A model generated the notes under the pieces. That model was given only the letters and a program-made list of their open reading frames with translations, had not been told where the DNA came from and searched no databases. From Variovorax sp. PAMC26660 (GTDB lineage: Bacteria > Pseudomonadota > Gammaproteobacteria > Burkholderiales > Burkholderiaceae_C): a stretch of DNA of 64,000 bases. A program made the position numbers and the translations under genes. Position 1 is the first letter of the stretch. Each line of letters opens with the position of its first letter. The stretch is from assembly GCF_014302995.1 (NCBI RefSeq), contig NZ_CP060295.1, positions 4,145,501-4,209,500 of the forward strand, given 5' to 3'. Shown here piece by piece: positions 1 through 9,184 of this stretch.

Positions 1-107
1 TCCCGTTGATCCAGGGCATCACGCTGTTCTTTTCCGTCATCTATGTGCTCATCAATCTGCTGATCGATGTGAGCTACCTGGTGTTCGACCCCCGCATCCG
101 GTACTGA
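1..107 (+). CDS. ABC transporter permease, C-terminal end (partial)
   Basis: The reading frame enters from the left edge and stops with TGA at 105-107. The visible 34 residues hold one hydrophobic helix (ITLFFSVIYVLINLL) followed by a DVSYLVFDPRIRY-type ending. That ending is characteristic of DppB/OppB-family inner-membrane permeases of peptide ABC transporters. A second permease and the ATPase follow at once on the same strand, so this is the first permease of the same importer. Nothing can be said about its N-terminus or the substrate-binding protein, which would lie upstream of the window. Confidence 0.85.
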   Translation, partial: PLIQGITLFFSVIYVLINLLIDVSYLVFDPRIRY

Positions 108-127
108 ACGAAGTGAACGGAAACACC

Positions 128-1081
128 ATGACCGATTCGACCCTTCCCCTTCCCCTTGCCACAGTGCCAGACATCGCCATCGAAGCGCTGGCACCGCCGC
201 AACGGCGCTCGCTGCTCAAGCGCATCCTGGCCGACTGGTCGGTGCGCGCGGGCGGCAGCGTGTTGCTGCTGCTCGTGCTGATGTCGCTGGCCGCGCCGTG
301 GCTCGGCACCATCGACCCGACCGCCATCGACCCCGGCAGCGGCAACCTCATGCCCGGCACGCGCGGCGAGTTCAACAGCCTGGCCGGCGACACCTTCGAG
401 CACCTGTTCGTGATGGGCACCGACAGCCTCGGGCGCGACATCTGGAGCCGCACGCTGTACGGTGCGCGCGTGTCGCTCACGGTAGGCATTGCCGTGGCCG
501 CGCTCGCCATGGTGTTCGGCATGCTCGTGGGCCTGCTGGGCGGTTACTTTCGCCGCATCGACGGCGTGATCATGCGGCTGATGGACGGCGTCATGGCCAT
601 CCCCGGCATCCTGTTCGCGATCAGCCTCGTGGCGCTGTTCGGCGGCACGCTGCTCACCGTGGTGGTGGCCATCGCGGTGCCCGAGATTCCGCGCGTGGCG
701 CGGCTGGTGCGCTCGGTGGTGCTCACGGTGCGCGAAGAGCCGTATGTCGAGGCGGCGATTGCGCTCGACACGCCGACCTGGAAGATCCTCGTGCGGCACA
801 TCCTGCCGAATGCGATTGCGCCGCTGATCATTCAGGCGACTTATGTGTGCGCCTCGGCGATCTTGGTGGAAGCCATCCTGTCCTTCCTCGGCGTAGGCCT
901 GCCGGCGGACATGGCGACCTGGGGAAACATCATGGCGGAGGGCCGCGCGCAGTTCAACCAGTACCCGCACAACGTCCTGTTTCCGGGCATCTTCCTGGCG
1001 CTCACGGTGCTGGCGGTGAACATCCTGGGCGACGGGCTGCGCGACACGCTCGATCCCAAGTTCAACAAGCGCGGAGGCTGA
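128..1081 (+). CDS. peptide ABC transporter permease, DppC/OppC family
   Basis: This 317-residue inner-membrane permease is the second transmembrane subunit of a dipeptide/oligopeptide importer. The N-terminus has the family's OppC_N-type cytoplasmic segment followed by a hydrophobic helix (VLLLLVLMSLAAPWL). A core of several membrane helices contains the MGTDSLGRDIWSR motif near residue 95, typical of DppC proteins. The EAA loop that contacts the ATPase is present (EAAIALDTPTWKILVRHILPN). An in-frame GTG at 113 is possible, but ATG 128 gives the usual N-terminus. It lies 20 bases after the first permease and 3 bases before the ATPase gene. The substrate is not readable from the sequence, but the neighbours (M81 and M20 hydrolases) point to small peptides or amides. 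Confidence 0.93.
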   Translation: MTDSTLPLPLATVPDIAIEALAPPQRRSLLKRILADWSVRAGGSVLLLLVLMSLAAPWLGTIDPTAIDPGSGNLMPGTRGEFNSLAGDTFEHLFVMGTDSLGRDIWSRTLYGARVSLTVGIAVAALAMVFGMLVGLLGGYFRRIDGVIMRLMDGVMAIPGILFAISLVALFGGTLLTVVVAIAVPEIPRVARLVRSVVLTVREEPYVEAAIALDTPTWKILVRHILPNAIAPLIIQATYVCASAILVEAILSFLGVGLPADMATWGNIMAEGRAQFNQYPHNVLFPGIFLALTVLAVNILGDGLRDTLDPKFNKRGG

Positions 1082-1084
1082 GCC

Positions 1085-2701
1085 ATGGCACAAGCCCCCG
1101 TACTTTCCGTTCGCGACCTTGCCATCGCATTGCCGCGCGGCGGCGACCGGCCGCATGCGGTCGACAAGGTTTCCTTCGATGTGCCGCCGGGCAAGATCGT
1201 CTGCCTGCTCGGCGAATCGGGCTCGGGCAAGTCGGTCATTGCCAATGCGGTGATGGGCCTGCTGCCCGCAGGGCTCGTGCCGGTGCGCGGCACTATCGAA
1301 CTGCAGGGCGAGAACCTGCTCGCCGCGCCGACATCGCGCCTGCGCCAGTTGCGCGGCCCGTCGATGGCCATGGTGTTCCAGGAGCCGATGACCGCGCTCA
1401 ACCCCGTCATGACCTGCGGCGCGCAGATCGACGAGATGCTGGCGCAGCACGTGCGCATGGGCAAGGCCGACCGGCGGCAGAAGATCCTCGCGATCATGGC
1501 GCGCGTGCGGCTGCCGGAGCCCGAGCGCATCTTCGCGTCATACCCGCACCAGCTCTCGGGCGGGCAACGCCAGCGCATCGTGATCGCGATGGCGCTGATC
1601 CTCAAGCCCGCGCTGCTGATCTGCGACGAGCCGACCACCGCGCTCGACGTGACGACGCAGGCGGAGATCCTCAAGCTCATCCTCGAGCTGCAGACCGAGA
1701 ACGGCACGGCCGTGCTCTTCATCACGCACGACTTCGGCGTGGTGGCCGAGATTGCCGACGAGGTGGTGGTGCTGCAGCTCGGCGCCATGATCGAGAAGGG
1801 CGACAAGATGGCGGTGCTCACGGCGCCGCGCGAGCCCTACACGAAGATGCTGCTCGATGCGGTGCCCGAACTGTCCGCGCACAAGCGCCCTCCGGTGGCG
1901 GACGCCTACCCGCTGCTCAACGCTGTGAACATCTGCAAGACCTACGTCACGGGCAGTTGGCCCGGCAAGCGGCGCACGGTGAAGGCGGCGCGCGATGTGT
2001 CGCTCGCGGTGCGGCCGGGCGAAACCGTGGGCATCGTGGGTGAGTCGGGTTCGGGCAAGTCGACGGTGGCGCGCTGCATCGCGCGGCTGATCGACCCGAC
2101 CTCGGGCGACATCTTTGCCGATGGCCGGTCGGTGGCGCACGCCAAGGGGCGCGCGCTGTCGCCGTTTCGGCGCACGGTGCAGGTGATCTTCCAGGACCCG
2201 TACCGCTCGCTCAATCCAAGGCAGACCGTGGGCGCGTCCATCGTCGAAGGGCCGGTCAACTTCGGCATGCCGCACGACAAAGCCTGGGCGCGCGCCGAAG
2301 AGCTGATGCGGCTGGTGCGGCTGTCGTCCGATGCGCTGCACCGCTACCCGAGCGAGTTCTCGGGCGGGCAGCGCCAGCGCATCTCGATCGCGCGCGCACT
2401 GGCCTGCGACCCGCAGGTGCTGATCGCCGACGAGGCGGTGTCGGCGCTCGACGTGTCGGTGCAGGCGCAGATCCTGCGGCTGCTCGACGAGATCCAGCAG
2501 CGGCTGAAGATCGGCATTCTCTTCATCACCCATGACCTGCGCGTGGCCAGTCAGATCTGCGACAGCGTGATCGTCATGAGCCAGGGTGAAATCGTGGAGC
2601 GTGGCGAAGTGCGCGACGTGTTCTTCGCGCCGCAACACGAATACACGCGCAAACTGCTGGCTGCTGCGCCCGGCCGCGACTTCGCCTTTGCACGCAGTTG
2701 A
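1085..2701 (+). CDS. dual ATP-binding protein of peptide ABC importer (GsiA-like, DppD-DppF fusion)
   Basis: This 538-residue protein has two complete ABC cassettes in one chain and powers the preceding permease pair. The N-terminal cassette has Walker A GESGSGKS, signature LSGGQRQR and Walker B LLICDEPTTALD. The second has GESGSGKST, signature FSGGQRQR and Walker B VLIADEAVSALD. Each cassette ends in the oligopeptide-transporter C-terminal region. Length and order match GsiA-type fusions that replace separate DppD and DppF subunits. The start at 1085 has a strong GGAGG seven bases upstream and lies 3 bases after the permease stop, so the genes are cotranscribed. Assignment to the peptide/nickel subfamily is secure; the exact substrate is not. 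Confidence 0.95.
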   Translation: MAQAPVLSVRDLAIALPRGGDRPHAVDKVSFDVPPGKIVCLLGESGSGKSVIANAVMGLLPAGLVPVRGTIELQGENLLAAPTSRLRQLRGPSMAMVFQEPMTALNPVMTCGAQIDEMLAQHVRMGKADRRQKILAIMARVRLPEPERIFASYPHQLSGGQRQRIVIAMALILKPALLICDEPTTALDVTTQAEILKLILELQTENGTAVLFITHDFGVVAEIADEVVVLQLGAMIEKGDKMAVLTAPREPYTKMLLDAVPELSAHKRPPVADAYPLLNAVNICKTYVTGSWPGKRRTVKAARDVSLAVRPGETVGIVGESGSGKSTVARCIARLIDPTSGDIFADGRSVAHAKGRALSPFRRTVQVIFQDPYRSLNPRQTVGASIVEGPVNFGMPHDKAWARAEELMRLVRLSSDALHRYPSEFSGGQRQRISIARALACDPQVLIADEAVSALDVSVQAQILRLLDEIQQRLKIGILFITHDLRVASQICDSVIVMSQGEIVERGEVRDVFFAPQHEYTRKLLAAAPGRDFAFARS

Positions 2702-2739
2702 AATTTCTTCGTTCCCACGTCAATGAAAAAAAGGATGTC

Positions 2740-4242
2740 ATGAAAGTCTTCATCGCCGGTTTCCAGCACGAGACCAACACCTTCGCGCCCAGCAAGGCGG
2801 ACTGGGCCGCCTTCAACGCGGGCTCCAGCTTTCCGCCGTACCGGCGCGGCGCTGCGATCGTCGAGGCCTATGCGGGCAGGAACATTCCCGTCGGCGGGTT
2901 CATCGACGCGGCGCGCGAGAAGGGCTGGTCGCTGGTGCCTTCGGCCTGGGCCGGCGCCACGCCCTCGGCGCACGTGACGGAAGACGCCTTCGAGCGCATC
3001 TCGGCCGCGATCACCGAAGACCTTGCAGCCGCGCTGGCCGATGGCGGCATCGACGCGGTCTACCTCGACCTGCACGGCGCGGCCGTGACCGAGCACCTGG
3101 AAGACCCTGAGGGTGAACTGATCGCGCGCATCCGCATGTTGGTCGGGCCTGACGTGCCCATCGTCGCGAGCCTGGACTTGCACGGCAACATCACCGCGCA
3201 AATGCTGGCCGAGGCCGATGCGCTGGCCACCTACCGCACCTACCCGCACATCGACATGGCCGACACGGGCCGGCTCGCAGCGACGCTGCTGGAGCGCCGC
3301 GTGGCGCGCGGTTCGCGCGAGCCGCTGCATGCGCGGCGGCTGAGCTTCCTGCTGCCGCTGAACGTGCAGTCGACCATGATCGAGCCGGCCGCATCGGTGT
3401 ACGGATTGTTGAAGGAACTCGACGCGAAGCACGACGCGGTGCTGAGCTTTGCCACCGGCTTTCCTGCCGCCGACATCGCCGAGTGCGGCCCGGTGGTGTG
3501 GGGCTACGGTGATGACGCCGGCACGGCGGTGGCCACGCTGTATGAGCGCATCGACCAGCCGCGCTCGCAATGGCGGCTCGACGTGCTGGCGCCGCGCGTG
3601 GCGGTGGCGCGGGCGTTGGAGCTGGCGGAGGGTGCGAGCCGCCCGGTCGTCATTGCCGACACGCAGGACAACCCCGGCGCGGGCGCCGACAGCAACACCA
3701 CCGGCATGCTGCATGCGCTGCTGGCCGAAGGCGCGGGCAAGCGCTTTCCGGGGCAGGTGGCGTTGGGCTTGATGTTCGACCCGGCCGCCGCAGCCGCGGC
3801 GCACGAAGCCGGCCTCGGCGCGCAGATCCGCATCGCGCTCGGCACCTCGGTGCCCACGTGGGGCGGCCAGTTCAGCGATGCGCCGGTCGAGGGCCTGTTC
3901 ACTGTGACCGCGCTCAGCGACGGCCAGGTGCAGGGCAAGGGTCCGATGTCGCGCGGCGGTACGGTGTCGCTCGGCGCTAGTGCCTGCCTGGAGATCGACG
4001 GCGTGCGGATCGCCGTGGCCAGCGGCAAGAGCCAGATGCTCGATCGCGAGTTCTTCCGCTACCTGGGCATCGAGCCCGAGGCGATGAAGCTGCTGGTCAA
4101 CAAAAGCTCGGTGCATTTCCGCGCCGACTTCGCGCCCATCGCCAGCACCATCCTCGTGGCCAAGGCGCCGGGCCCGATGGCTGCCGACCCGGCCGATCTG
4201 CCGTGGACGCGGCTGCCCGCCACGATGGCGCTGCAACCCTGA
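2740..4242 (+). CDS. M81 family metallopeptidase (MlrC-like)
   Basis: This 500-residue protein belongs to the M81 family, whose founder MlrC (microcystinase C) cleaves small linear peptides with a bound zinc ion. The N-terminus shows the family hallmark GFQHETNTFAP. The central DLHGAAV and DLHGNIT motifs contain the expected metal-ligand Asp/His residues. The C-terminal part matches the MlrC C-terminal domain in length and position. ATG 2740 is preceded by AAGGA. An upstream in-frame TTG at 2698 would add 14 residues of unlikely sequence and overlap the ATPase gene. The gene lies 38 bases after the transporter ATPase, which suggests a cytoplasmic hydrolase acting on the imported compound. No signal peptide is seen. 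Confidence 0.92.
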   Translation: MKVFIAGFQHETNTFAPSKADWAAFNAGSSFPPYRRGAAIVEAYAGRNIPVGGFIDAAREKGWSLVPSAWAGATPSAHVTEDAFERISAAITEDLAAALADGGIDAVYLDLHGAAVTEHLEDPEGELIARIRMLVGPDVPIVASLDLHGNITAQMLAEADALATYRTYPHIDMADTGRLAATLLERRVARGSREPLHARRLSFLLPLNVQSTMIEPAASVYGLLKELDAKHDAVLSFATGFPAADIAECGPVVWGYGDDAGTAVATLYERIDQPRSQWRLDVLAPRVAVARALELAEGASRPVVIADTQDNPGAGADSNTTGMLHALLAEGAGKRFPGQVALGLMFDPAAAAAAHEAGLGAQIRIALGTSVPTWGGQFSDAPVEGLFTVTALSDGQVQGKGPMSRGGTVSLGASACLEIDGVRIAVASGKSQMLDREFFRYLGIEPEAMKLLVNKSSVHFRADFAPIASTILVAKAPGPMAADPADLPWTRLPATMALQP

Positions 4243-4282
4243 GCAGCCGACAGATTCTTCCCCTCCAACCTCAGAGAACACG

Positions 4283-5467
4283 ATGCCGCAGAACGCACAG
4301 CACTACCTTGAGTACATGAGAAAGAACGCCGCCGAGTTCGTCACGGTGCGCCAGCAGATCCACCAGAACCCCGAGCTTGGTTTTGAAGAGTTCGGAACCA
4401 GCGACCTGGTGGCCGGGCGCCTCACGGCCTGGGGCTACGAAGTCGAGCGCGGGCTCGGCGTGACGGGGCTGGTCGGGCGCCTCAAGCGCGGCGGCGGAAC
4501 GCGCGCCATCGGCATCCGTGCCGACATGGACGCGCTGCCCATCGAAGAGAAGACCGGCCTGGCCTACCGCAGCGGAAGGCCCGGCATCATGCACGCCTGC
4601 GGCCATGACGGCCACACCGCGATGCTGCTCGGCGCGGCCAAGTACCTCGCGCAGCACGGCGAGTTTTCGGGCACGCTCAACCTGATCTTCCAGCCGGCCG
4701 AAGAGGGCATGGGCGGCGCCGTGAAGATGATGGAAGACGGCCTGTTCGAGAAGTACCCCTGCGACGCGGTCTATGCCATGCACAACTCGCCGGGACGGCG
4801 GCAGGGCGACCTCGTGTTCCGCGAAGGCGCGGCCATGGCCTCGTCGGACTACGCCACCGTCACGCTCACCGGCGTGGGCGGGCACGGCGCCATGCCGCAT
4901 CGCTCGGCCGACCCGATCGTTGCCGCGTCGAGCATCGTGATGGCGCTGCAGACCATCGTCTCGCGCAACGCCGATCCGCAGGAGATGACCATCGTCACCG
5001 TCGGTGCCATCCATGCCGGCAAGGCGAACAACGTGATTCCCGAAACCTGCGTGCTGGAGATCAGCGTGCGTTCGCTCCATCGCGAGATGCGCGAGCTGCT
5101 CGAAAAGCGCGTGAAGGCCATCGTGAATGCGCAGGCCGAGAGCTTTGGTGTGAAGGCGCACATCGACTACCGCAAGGGCTATGCGGTGCTGGTGAACACG
5201 CCGGATGAAACCGAGTTCGCGCGGCGCATCGGCCGCGAGCTGGTGGGCACGGAGCATGTGGAGCCGCAAGGCCCGGCCGTCACCGGCAGCGAAGACTTCG
5301 CGTTCATGCTGGAGAAAAGGCCCGGCTGCTACCTCTTCATCGGCAACGGCGCGCCGGGCCAGCACGGCGGTTGCATGGTGCACAACCCCGGCTATGACTT
5401 CAACGACAGCAACCTGCCGATCGGCGCGGCCTACTGGGCGCTGCTCGCCGAGAGCTACCTGCAGTAA
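4283..5467 (+). CDS. M20 family amidohydrolase (hippurate hydrolase/aminoacylase-like)
   Basis: This 394-residue cytoplasmic metallohydrolase of the M20D group would remove acyl groups from N-acyl amino acids or cleave related amides. Visible metal-centre motifs are IRADMDALPI, GIMHACGHDGHTAML and the QPAEEG segment carrying the catalytic Glu. The dimerisation domain contains GGHGAMPH, and a C-terminal TGSEDFAFML motif supplies another metal ligand. Length is normal for the family. It begins 40 bases after the M81 gene on the same strand and probably ends the peptide-use operon. The next gene converges on it 19 bases away. Substrate cannot be fixed between hippurate-like and aminoacyl amides. 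Confidence 0.93.
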   Translation: MPQNAQHYLEYMRKNAAEFVTVRQQIHQNPELGFEEFGTSDLVAGRLTAWGYEVERGLGVTGLVGRLKRGGGTRAIGIRADMDALPIEEKTGLAYRSGRPGIMHACGHDGHTAMLLGAAKYLAQHGEFSGTLNLIFQPAEEGMGGAVKMMEDGLFEKYPCDAVYAMHNSPGRRQGDLVFREGAAMASSDYATVTLTGVGGHGAMPHRSADPIVAASSIVMALQTIVSRNADPQEMTIVTVGAIHAGKANNVIPETCVLEISVRSLHREMRELLEKRVKAIVNAQAESFGVKAHIDYRKGYAVLVNTPDETEFARRIGRELVGTEHVEPQGPAVTGSEDFAFMLEKRPGCYLFIGNGAPGQHGGCMVHNPGYDFNDSNLPIGAAYWALLAESYLQ

Positions 5468-5486
5468 GCGCGCTGCGGTGACGCGC

Positions 5487-6803
5487 TCAGTGCCTGGGCA
5501 CCGTCACCGCACCCACATGCAGCGTGCGCCCCGCGCCGAGGCCCGCGATGACCAGCGCAATGCCCAGCCCGACGAAGAGCCAGGCCGATGCGCGGAAGCT
5601 GCCGGTCCATCCGTGCAGCAAGCCAGCCACCAGCGGACCGAAGGCCGCCACCATGTAGCCCACGCCCTGTGCCATGCCCGACAGGTGCGCGGCCACGTGC
5701 GAATCGGGTGAGCGCAGCACGATCACCGTGAGCGCCAGCGCAAAGGTGCCGCCTTGCGCAATGCCCAGCAGCACGGCCCAGAGCCACACACCTTGCAGCG
5801 GCGCGAACAGCATCGCCAGCATGGCCGTGACCGTGAGCGTTGCGAGCACCACGGCCAGGCCGCGCTGGTTGCGCAGCTTCACGGCCAGCGCCGGCACCAC
5901 GAGGCAGGTCACCACCTGCGTCATCACCGACAGCGACACCACATAACCAGCCGTTTCGCTGCCGAGCCCGCGCTCGCGAAGGATCGGCGCGAGCCAGCCC
6001 ATCACGATGTAGGCCAGGGCGGATTGCAGCCCCATGAAGAAGGTGACCTGCCAGGCCAGCTTGTCGCGCCAGAGCCCGCGCACGGTGAAGCCCGATTCGC
6101 TCGCCACCGGCTTCAGCGGCAGCGCCTGCGGCGCCCAGATCAGCGTGACGAGCGCGGCCGGCAATGCCCACATCGCAAGCGCCATCGTCCAGCCGCCGCC
6201 CAATGCATGTTCGATCGGCACCGTCAGGCCCGCGGCACTGGCGGCGCCGCCGCACACGGCCATGGTGTACAGGCCCATCATCAGCGCCGCCTGCTTGGCG
6301 AAGTCGCGCTTGACCAGCCCAGACAGCAGCACGTTCGACACCGCGATGCCGCTGCCTGCGATGGCCGAGGCCAGGAACAGCAGCGGGATGTTGCCGGTGC
6401 CGCGCAGCACCGTGCCCAGCAGGATCAGCACCATGCAGCCGAGCAGCGTGCGCTCGGTGCCGAAGCGGCGGCCCAGCCACGGCGCGAGCGGCGCGAAGAC
6501 GCCCAGGCAGACGATCGGCAGCGTGGTCAACAGGCTCGCGGCCGTGGCCGACAGGCCGGTGGCCTTGATGATTTCGGGCAGCACCACCGACAGGCTGGCA
6601 AACACCGGCCGCAGGTTGAACGCGATCAGCACCACGCTGGCGCCGAGCAGGATGCGTCGGCCGGTGCTCGGCGCAGGCGTGGGGCGTGGCGGGGGTTGGC
6701 TGTCGACCTCGGCGTCGATCAGCAGTTCTTCGGTGGTGCCGGGGTGTGCGGGCTGGGTGCGTGGCGTCGAGGTGGAACCGGGGGAGAGCGTGATCGAACT
6801 CAT
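5487..6803 (-). CDS. MFS transporter, CynX/NimT family
   Basis: This 438-residue inner-membrane transporter has about 12 predicted helices and a 50-residue hydrophilic proline-rich N-terminus. The first helix contains the IAFNLRPVFASLSVVLPEI pattern typical of CynX/NimT proteins (cyanate, 2-nitroimidazole and related compounds). Loop 2-3 has WLGRRFGTERTLLG, the MFS motif A position. The start codon overlaps the stop of the upstream GntR regulator by 4 bases (ATGA), so the two genes are translationally coupled and the regulator probably controls the transporter. Substrate is unknown. The N-terminal extension is long for the family, so an internal start is possible. Confidence 0.88.
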   Translation of the reverse strand: MSSITLSPGSTSTPRTQPAHPGTTEELLIDAEVDSQPPPRPTPAPSTGRRILLGASVVLIAFNLRPVFASLSVVLPEIIKATGLSATAASLLTTLPIVCLGVFAPLAPWLGRRFGTERTLLGCMVLILLGTVLRGTGNIPLLFLASAIAGSGIAVSNVLLSGLVKRDFAKQAALMMGLYTMAVCGGAASAAGLTVPIEHALGGGWTMALAMWALPAALVTLIWAPQALPLKPVASESGFTVRGLWRDKLAWQVTFFMGLQSALAYIVMGWLAPILRERGLGSETAGYVVSLSVMTQVVTCLVVPALAVKLRNQRGLAVVLATLTVTAMLAMLFAPLQGVWLWAVLLGIAQGGTFALALTVIVLRSPDSHVAAHLSGMAQGVGYMVAAFGPLVAGLLHGWTGSFRASAWLFVGLGIALVIAGLGAGRTLHVGAVTVPRH

Positions 6804-7480
6804 GCCGCGCCCAGCGACAGCGCGTTGATCATCGGCGCCATGAAAGCGCGCACCGCAGCGGCCGCGATGTCGGGGTCGCCACTGGCAATGCCTTCGACGA
6901 TGGAGCGGTGCGCGGCCTCGTCGGGTTCGGGCAGGCTGCTGCTCATCGTGCTGGCGATGGTTTCCTTGATATAGCCGGTGACGAAGCGGCAGGTCTCGGC
7001 CAGCGCGAGGTTGCCCGACACATCGACGATGGCCAGGTGAAAGGCGAGGTCGCGTTCGATGAAGCCGGCGCCACTGTCGCTCGCATCGGGCACGCCTCGC
7101 TTGTCGAGCAGGGTGTTCAGCCGGCGCAGGTCCTTCGCCGTGTGGCGCACCGCGGCCAGCCGCGCCGCTTCGACTTCGAGCGCGCGGCGCACCTCGAACT
7201 GGTCGCGCAGGCTGGCGCGCCGCATCTTCTGCAGGCTGGACGAGGGATCGAAGCCCGAGCGCACATAGGTGCCCGAACCCTGGCGCACTTCGAGCAGGCC
7301 GCGCGACACCAGCGTCTTGACGGCTTCGCGCACCGTGCCACGGCTCACGCCCAGCAGCAGCGCAAGTTGCGGCTCGATCGGGATGCGACTGCCAACCGCC
7401 CAGCGTCCGGCGGAAATTTCGGTGCGGATGCTGTTGGCGGCGGAGTCCGCCAGGGAGGTGCGAGGCGCTTGGGCAAGCAT
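6800..7480 (-). CDS. GntR-family transcriptional regulator, FadR/FCD type
   Basis: This 226-residue DNA-binding regulator has an N-terminal winged helix at about residues 12-75 (GSRIPIEPQLALLLGVSRG and the REAVKTLVSRGLLEVRQGSGTYV recognition-helix and wing pattern). An all-helical FCD effector domain follows (residues about 90-220), with the ERDLAFHLAI motif and later His positions that usually bind a metal and an organic-acid ligand. It is the first gene of a two-gene operon with the CynX-type transporter. A short dyad, CAATGATTG at 7499-7507 just upstream of its start, could be an operator. The ligand is unknown. A role in controlling the convergent peptide-use operon cannot be excluded. 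Confidence 0.92.
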   Translation of the reverse strand: MLAQAPRTSLADSAANSIRTEISAGRWAVGSRIPIEPQLALLLGVSRGTVREAVKTLVSRGLLEVRQGSGTYVRSGFDPSSSLQKMRRASLRDQFEVRRALEVEAARLAAVRHTAKDLRRLNTLLDKRGVPDASDSGAGFIERDLAFHLAIVDVSGNLALAETCRFVTGYIKETIASTMSSSLPEPDEAAHRSIVEGIASGDPDIAAAAVRAFMAPMINALSLGAA

Positions 7481-7823
7481 CAGGTGAGCCTATTCATTCA
7501 ATGATTGGACGAATTTTGACGCCAAAGCAGAGTCCGGGATGCCCGCGAGGTGGTTGTCCACCTTGCGGCTCTGCCAAGGTTCAGCACTCTTGTTCGCAGG
7601 ATTTTGCAAGCTGGATTCGCAGATTTATGGCCAAACGGTGAACTTTTCCCGCCATTTAGGAAACGTTGCATCAATTGTTACCAATCATCAACTCGATGGC
7701 TGAAAATGAAACTAAAGGTCACTTATGAATCAGTAGGTTGCCTTGGTCCTGCATTGTGGCCCTGCGCCCTGGCTTGCAGGCGCGTTCAGGGAGAAAACAA
7801 AAAACGGATCTCGCCGGGCTGAA
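7481..7823. promoter_or_regulatory. divergent intergenic region between GntR and LysR genes
   Basis: These 343 bases contain no credible gene. They are more AT-rich than the flanks, especially 7620-7740, as expected for back-to-back promoters. The short dyad CAATGATTG at 7499-7507 lies just before the GntR start. A palindromic CAATTG at 7672-7677, followed by a CAATCATC stretch, lies between it and the LysR start. Either could be a regulator site, but no promoter boxes are clear enough to name. Confidence 0.4.
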
Positions 7824-8717
7824 ATGAAGGATTTTTCTTTGTCGGATGTGCGGCTTTTCACGAAAGCCGCCCAGCTTGGAGGACTGACTCCCGCTGCCGA
7901 CGTACTCAATGTGCCCAAGGCCTCCGCGTCGCGTCAGCTCCAGAGGCTGGAAGCCACGGTGGGGCACCTGCTGTTGCATCGCGGCTCCGCCCGCTTCGCG
8001 CTGACGGAAGAAGGCCGGGAATTCCTGGTGGCGGCCCAGCACGTGCTGACCATCCTCGACGACGTCATGCTGAACCTGTCGTCCGGCGGCGGCGCCGTGA
8101 ATGGACGCCTGCGCATCGCCGTGCCTCATTACTACGGCCGGGAACTGCTGATGAGCCACCTGCCGGCCTTCATGACGGCCTATCCGCAACTGGAAGTGGT
8201 GGTCGAGACCGGCAAGGACCGCGCGGACCTGTTCCGCGACGAGGCCGACCTGGCCATCCGGCGCGGCCGCGAAGGCTGCGACGAGCTGGTCGCACGCCAT
8301 CTGAAGCACGAACCGCTGACGCTGTGCGCCGCGCCGGCCTACCTGGCGCCGTTCCCGCGCATCGAGAGCCTGTCGGACCTGGCATCGCACTTCTTCCTGA
8401 CCACCGATGCCGAGGGGCGCAAACGCGAAATCAACCTGGCGACTGCTGAAAAGATCCACCGGGTGCGGGTGGAAAGCGTATTTCAGTCGGACGATCTTGA
8501 ATTGATCCTGCAATTGGCCATGTCGGGCAGGGGCATTGCATTGGTTCCCGTGTCGCTGGCCCGGGCGCAGATTGAAAGCGGCCTGCTGGTGCCGGTGCTT
8601 CCATCGCTGAATTTGAAACCGCAGGAAATCAATCTGGTTTATTTGCCGTCTCGCAGGAATTCTCCAAAGATCAAAACCTTCGTGGATTACGTGCTCAGTA
8701 TTTTCAAATCATCCTGA
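7824..8717 (+). CDS. LysR-family transcriptional regulator
   Basis: This 297-residue regulator has an N-terminal winged helix (residues 1-62) with the LTPAADVLNVPKASASRQLQRLE helix-turn-helix and an effector domain of about 205 residues. The segment HRGSARFALTEEGREFL after the helix-turn-helix is typical of LysR proteins. ATG 7824 aligns with the family N-terminus (MKDFSLSDVRLF); an upstream in-frame ATG at 7743 would add 27 atypical residues. It stands alone, divergent from the GntR operon and 467 bases upstream of the DUF11 cassette on the same strand. It is therefore a candidate regulator of either neighbour, but nothing in the sequence decides this. Confidence 0.93.
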   Translation: MKDFSLSDVRLFTKAAQLGGLTPAADVLNVPKASASRQLQRLEATVGHLLLHRGSARFALTEEGREFLVAAQHVLTILDDVMLNLSSGGGAVNGRLRIAVPHYYGRELLMSHLPAFMTAYPQLEVVVETGKDRADLFRDEADLAIRRGREGCDELVARHLKHEPLTLCAAPAYLAPFPRIESLSDLASHFFLTTDAEGRKREINLATAEKIHRVRVESVFQSDDLELILQLAMSGRGIALVPVSLARAQIESGLLVPVLPSLNLKPQEINLVYLPSRRNSPKIKTFVDYVLSIFKSS

Positions 8718-9184
8718 TCCCGCCAACGGCCATCGACTGTCAAGCGTCGAGCGGCCCGTATTTCTTCTTTTCCTGAATTTCACTGCAAAAAACGCAGCGG
8801 GAACACCCTTGCCTGGATCTTTGCCGCCCTCGCGCGACAGAGGGAAGAGGCGCGTTTGAAACCGCCGGTTGTCGAAACCGGAACCTTAATTCCGAATCAT
8901 GGGTTGTCGGATCTGAGGGGTGCAGAACAGCGTTTTCGAATATACATTCCGTCACTCCAAAAATAAAAGTTAACAAATGTTGACGGGACCCTGACTGCGA
9001 CTGAGAAATCGCAGCAGGCCGGCAGCCAGCGCCTGCTTCGAAGCCATTCGAGCGCAAGCGACTGTTGTTCTCCCCAATGCCAGCCCATGCAAGGCCGGCG
9101 TTTCCCATTGCGGCCCGAGCCGCTTATTTCACGCCCGGTATTTACCGGGGGTGGACTCCTGTGTGTCCTGAATTCGGAGCAACC
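8718..9184. promoter_or_regulatory. 467-base gap upstream of the DUF11 cassette
   Basis: No convincing gene is seen in either strand. The stretch 8930-8985 is clearly AT-rich (AATATACATT, AAAAATAAAAGTTAACAAATGTTGAC) in an otherwise GC-rich context. It contains a near-direct repeat, GTTAAC/GTTGAC. It is the best place for the promoter of the 9185-25576 cassette and for regulator binding, and would leave a 5' leader of about 200 bases. No exact -35/-10 pair can be assigned with confidence. Confidence 0.35.
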
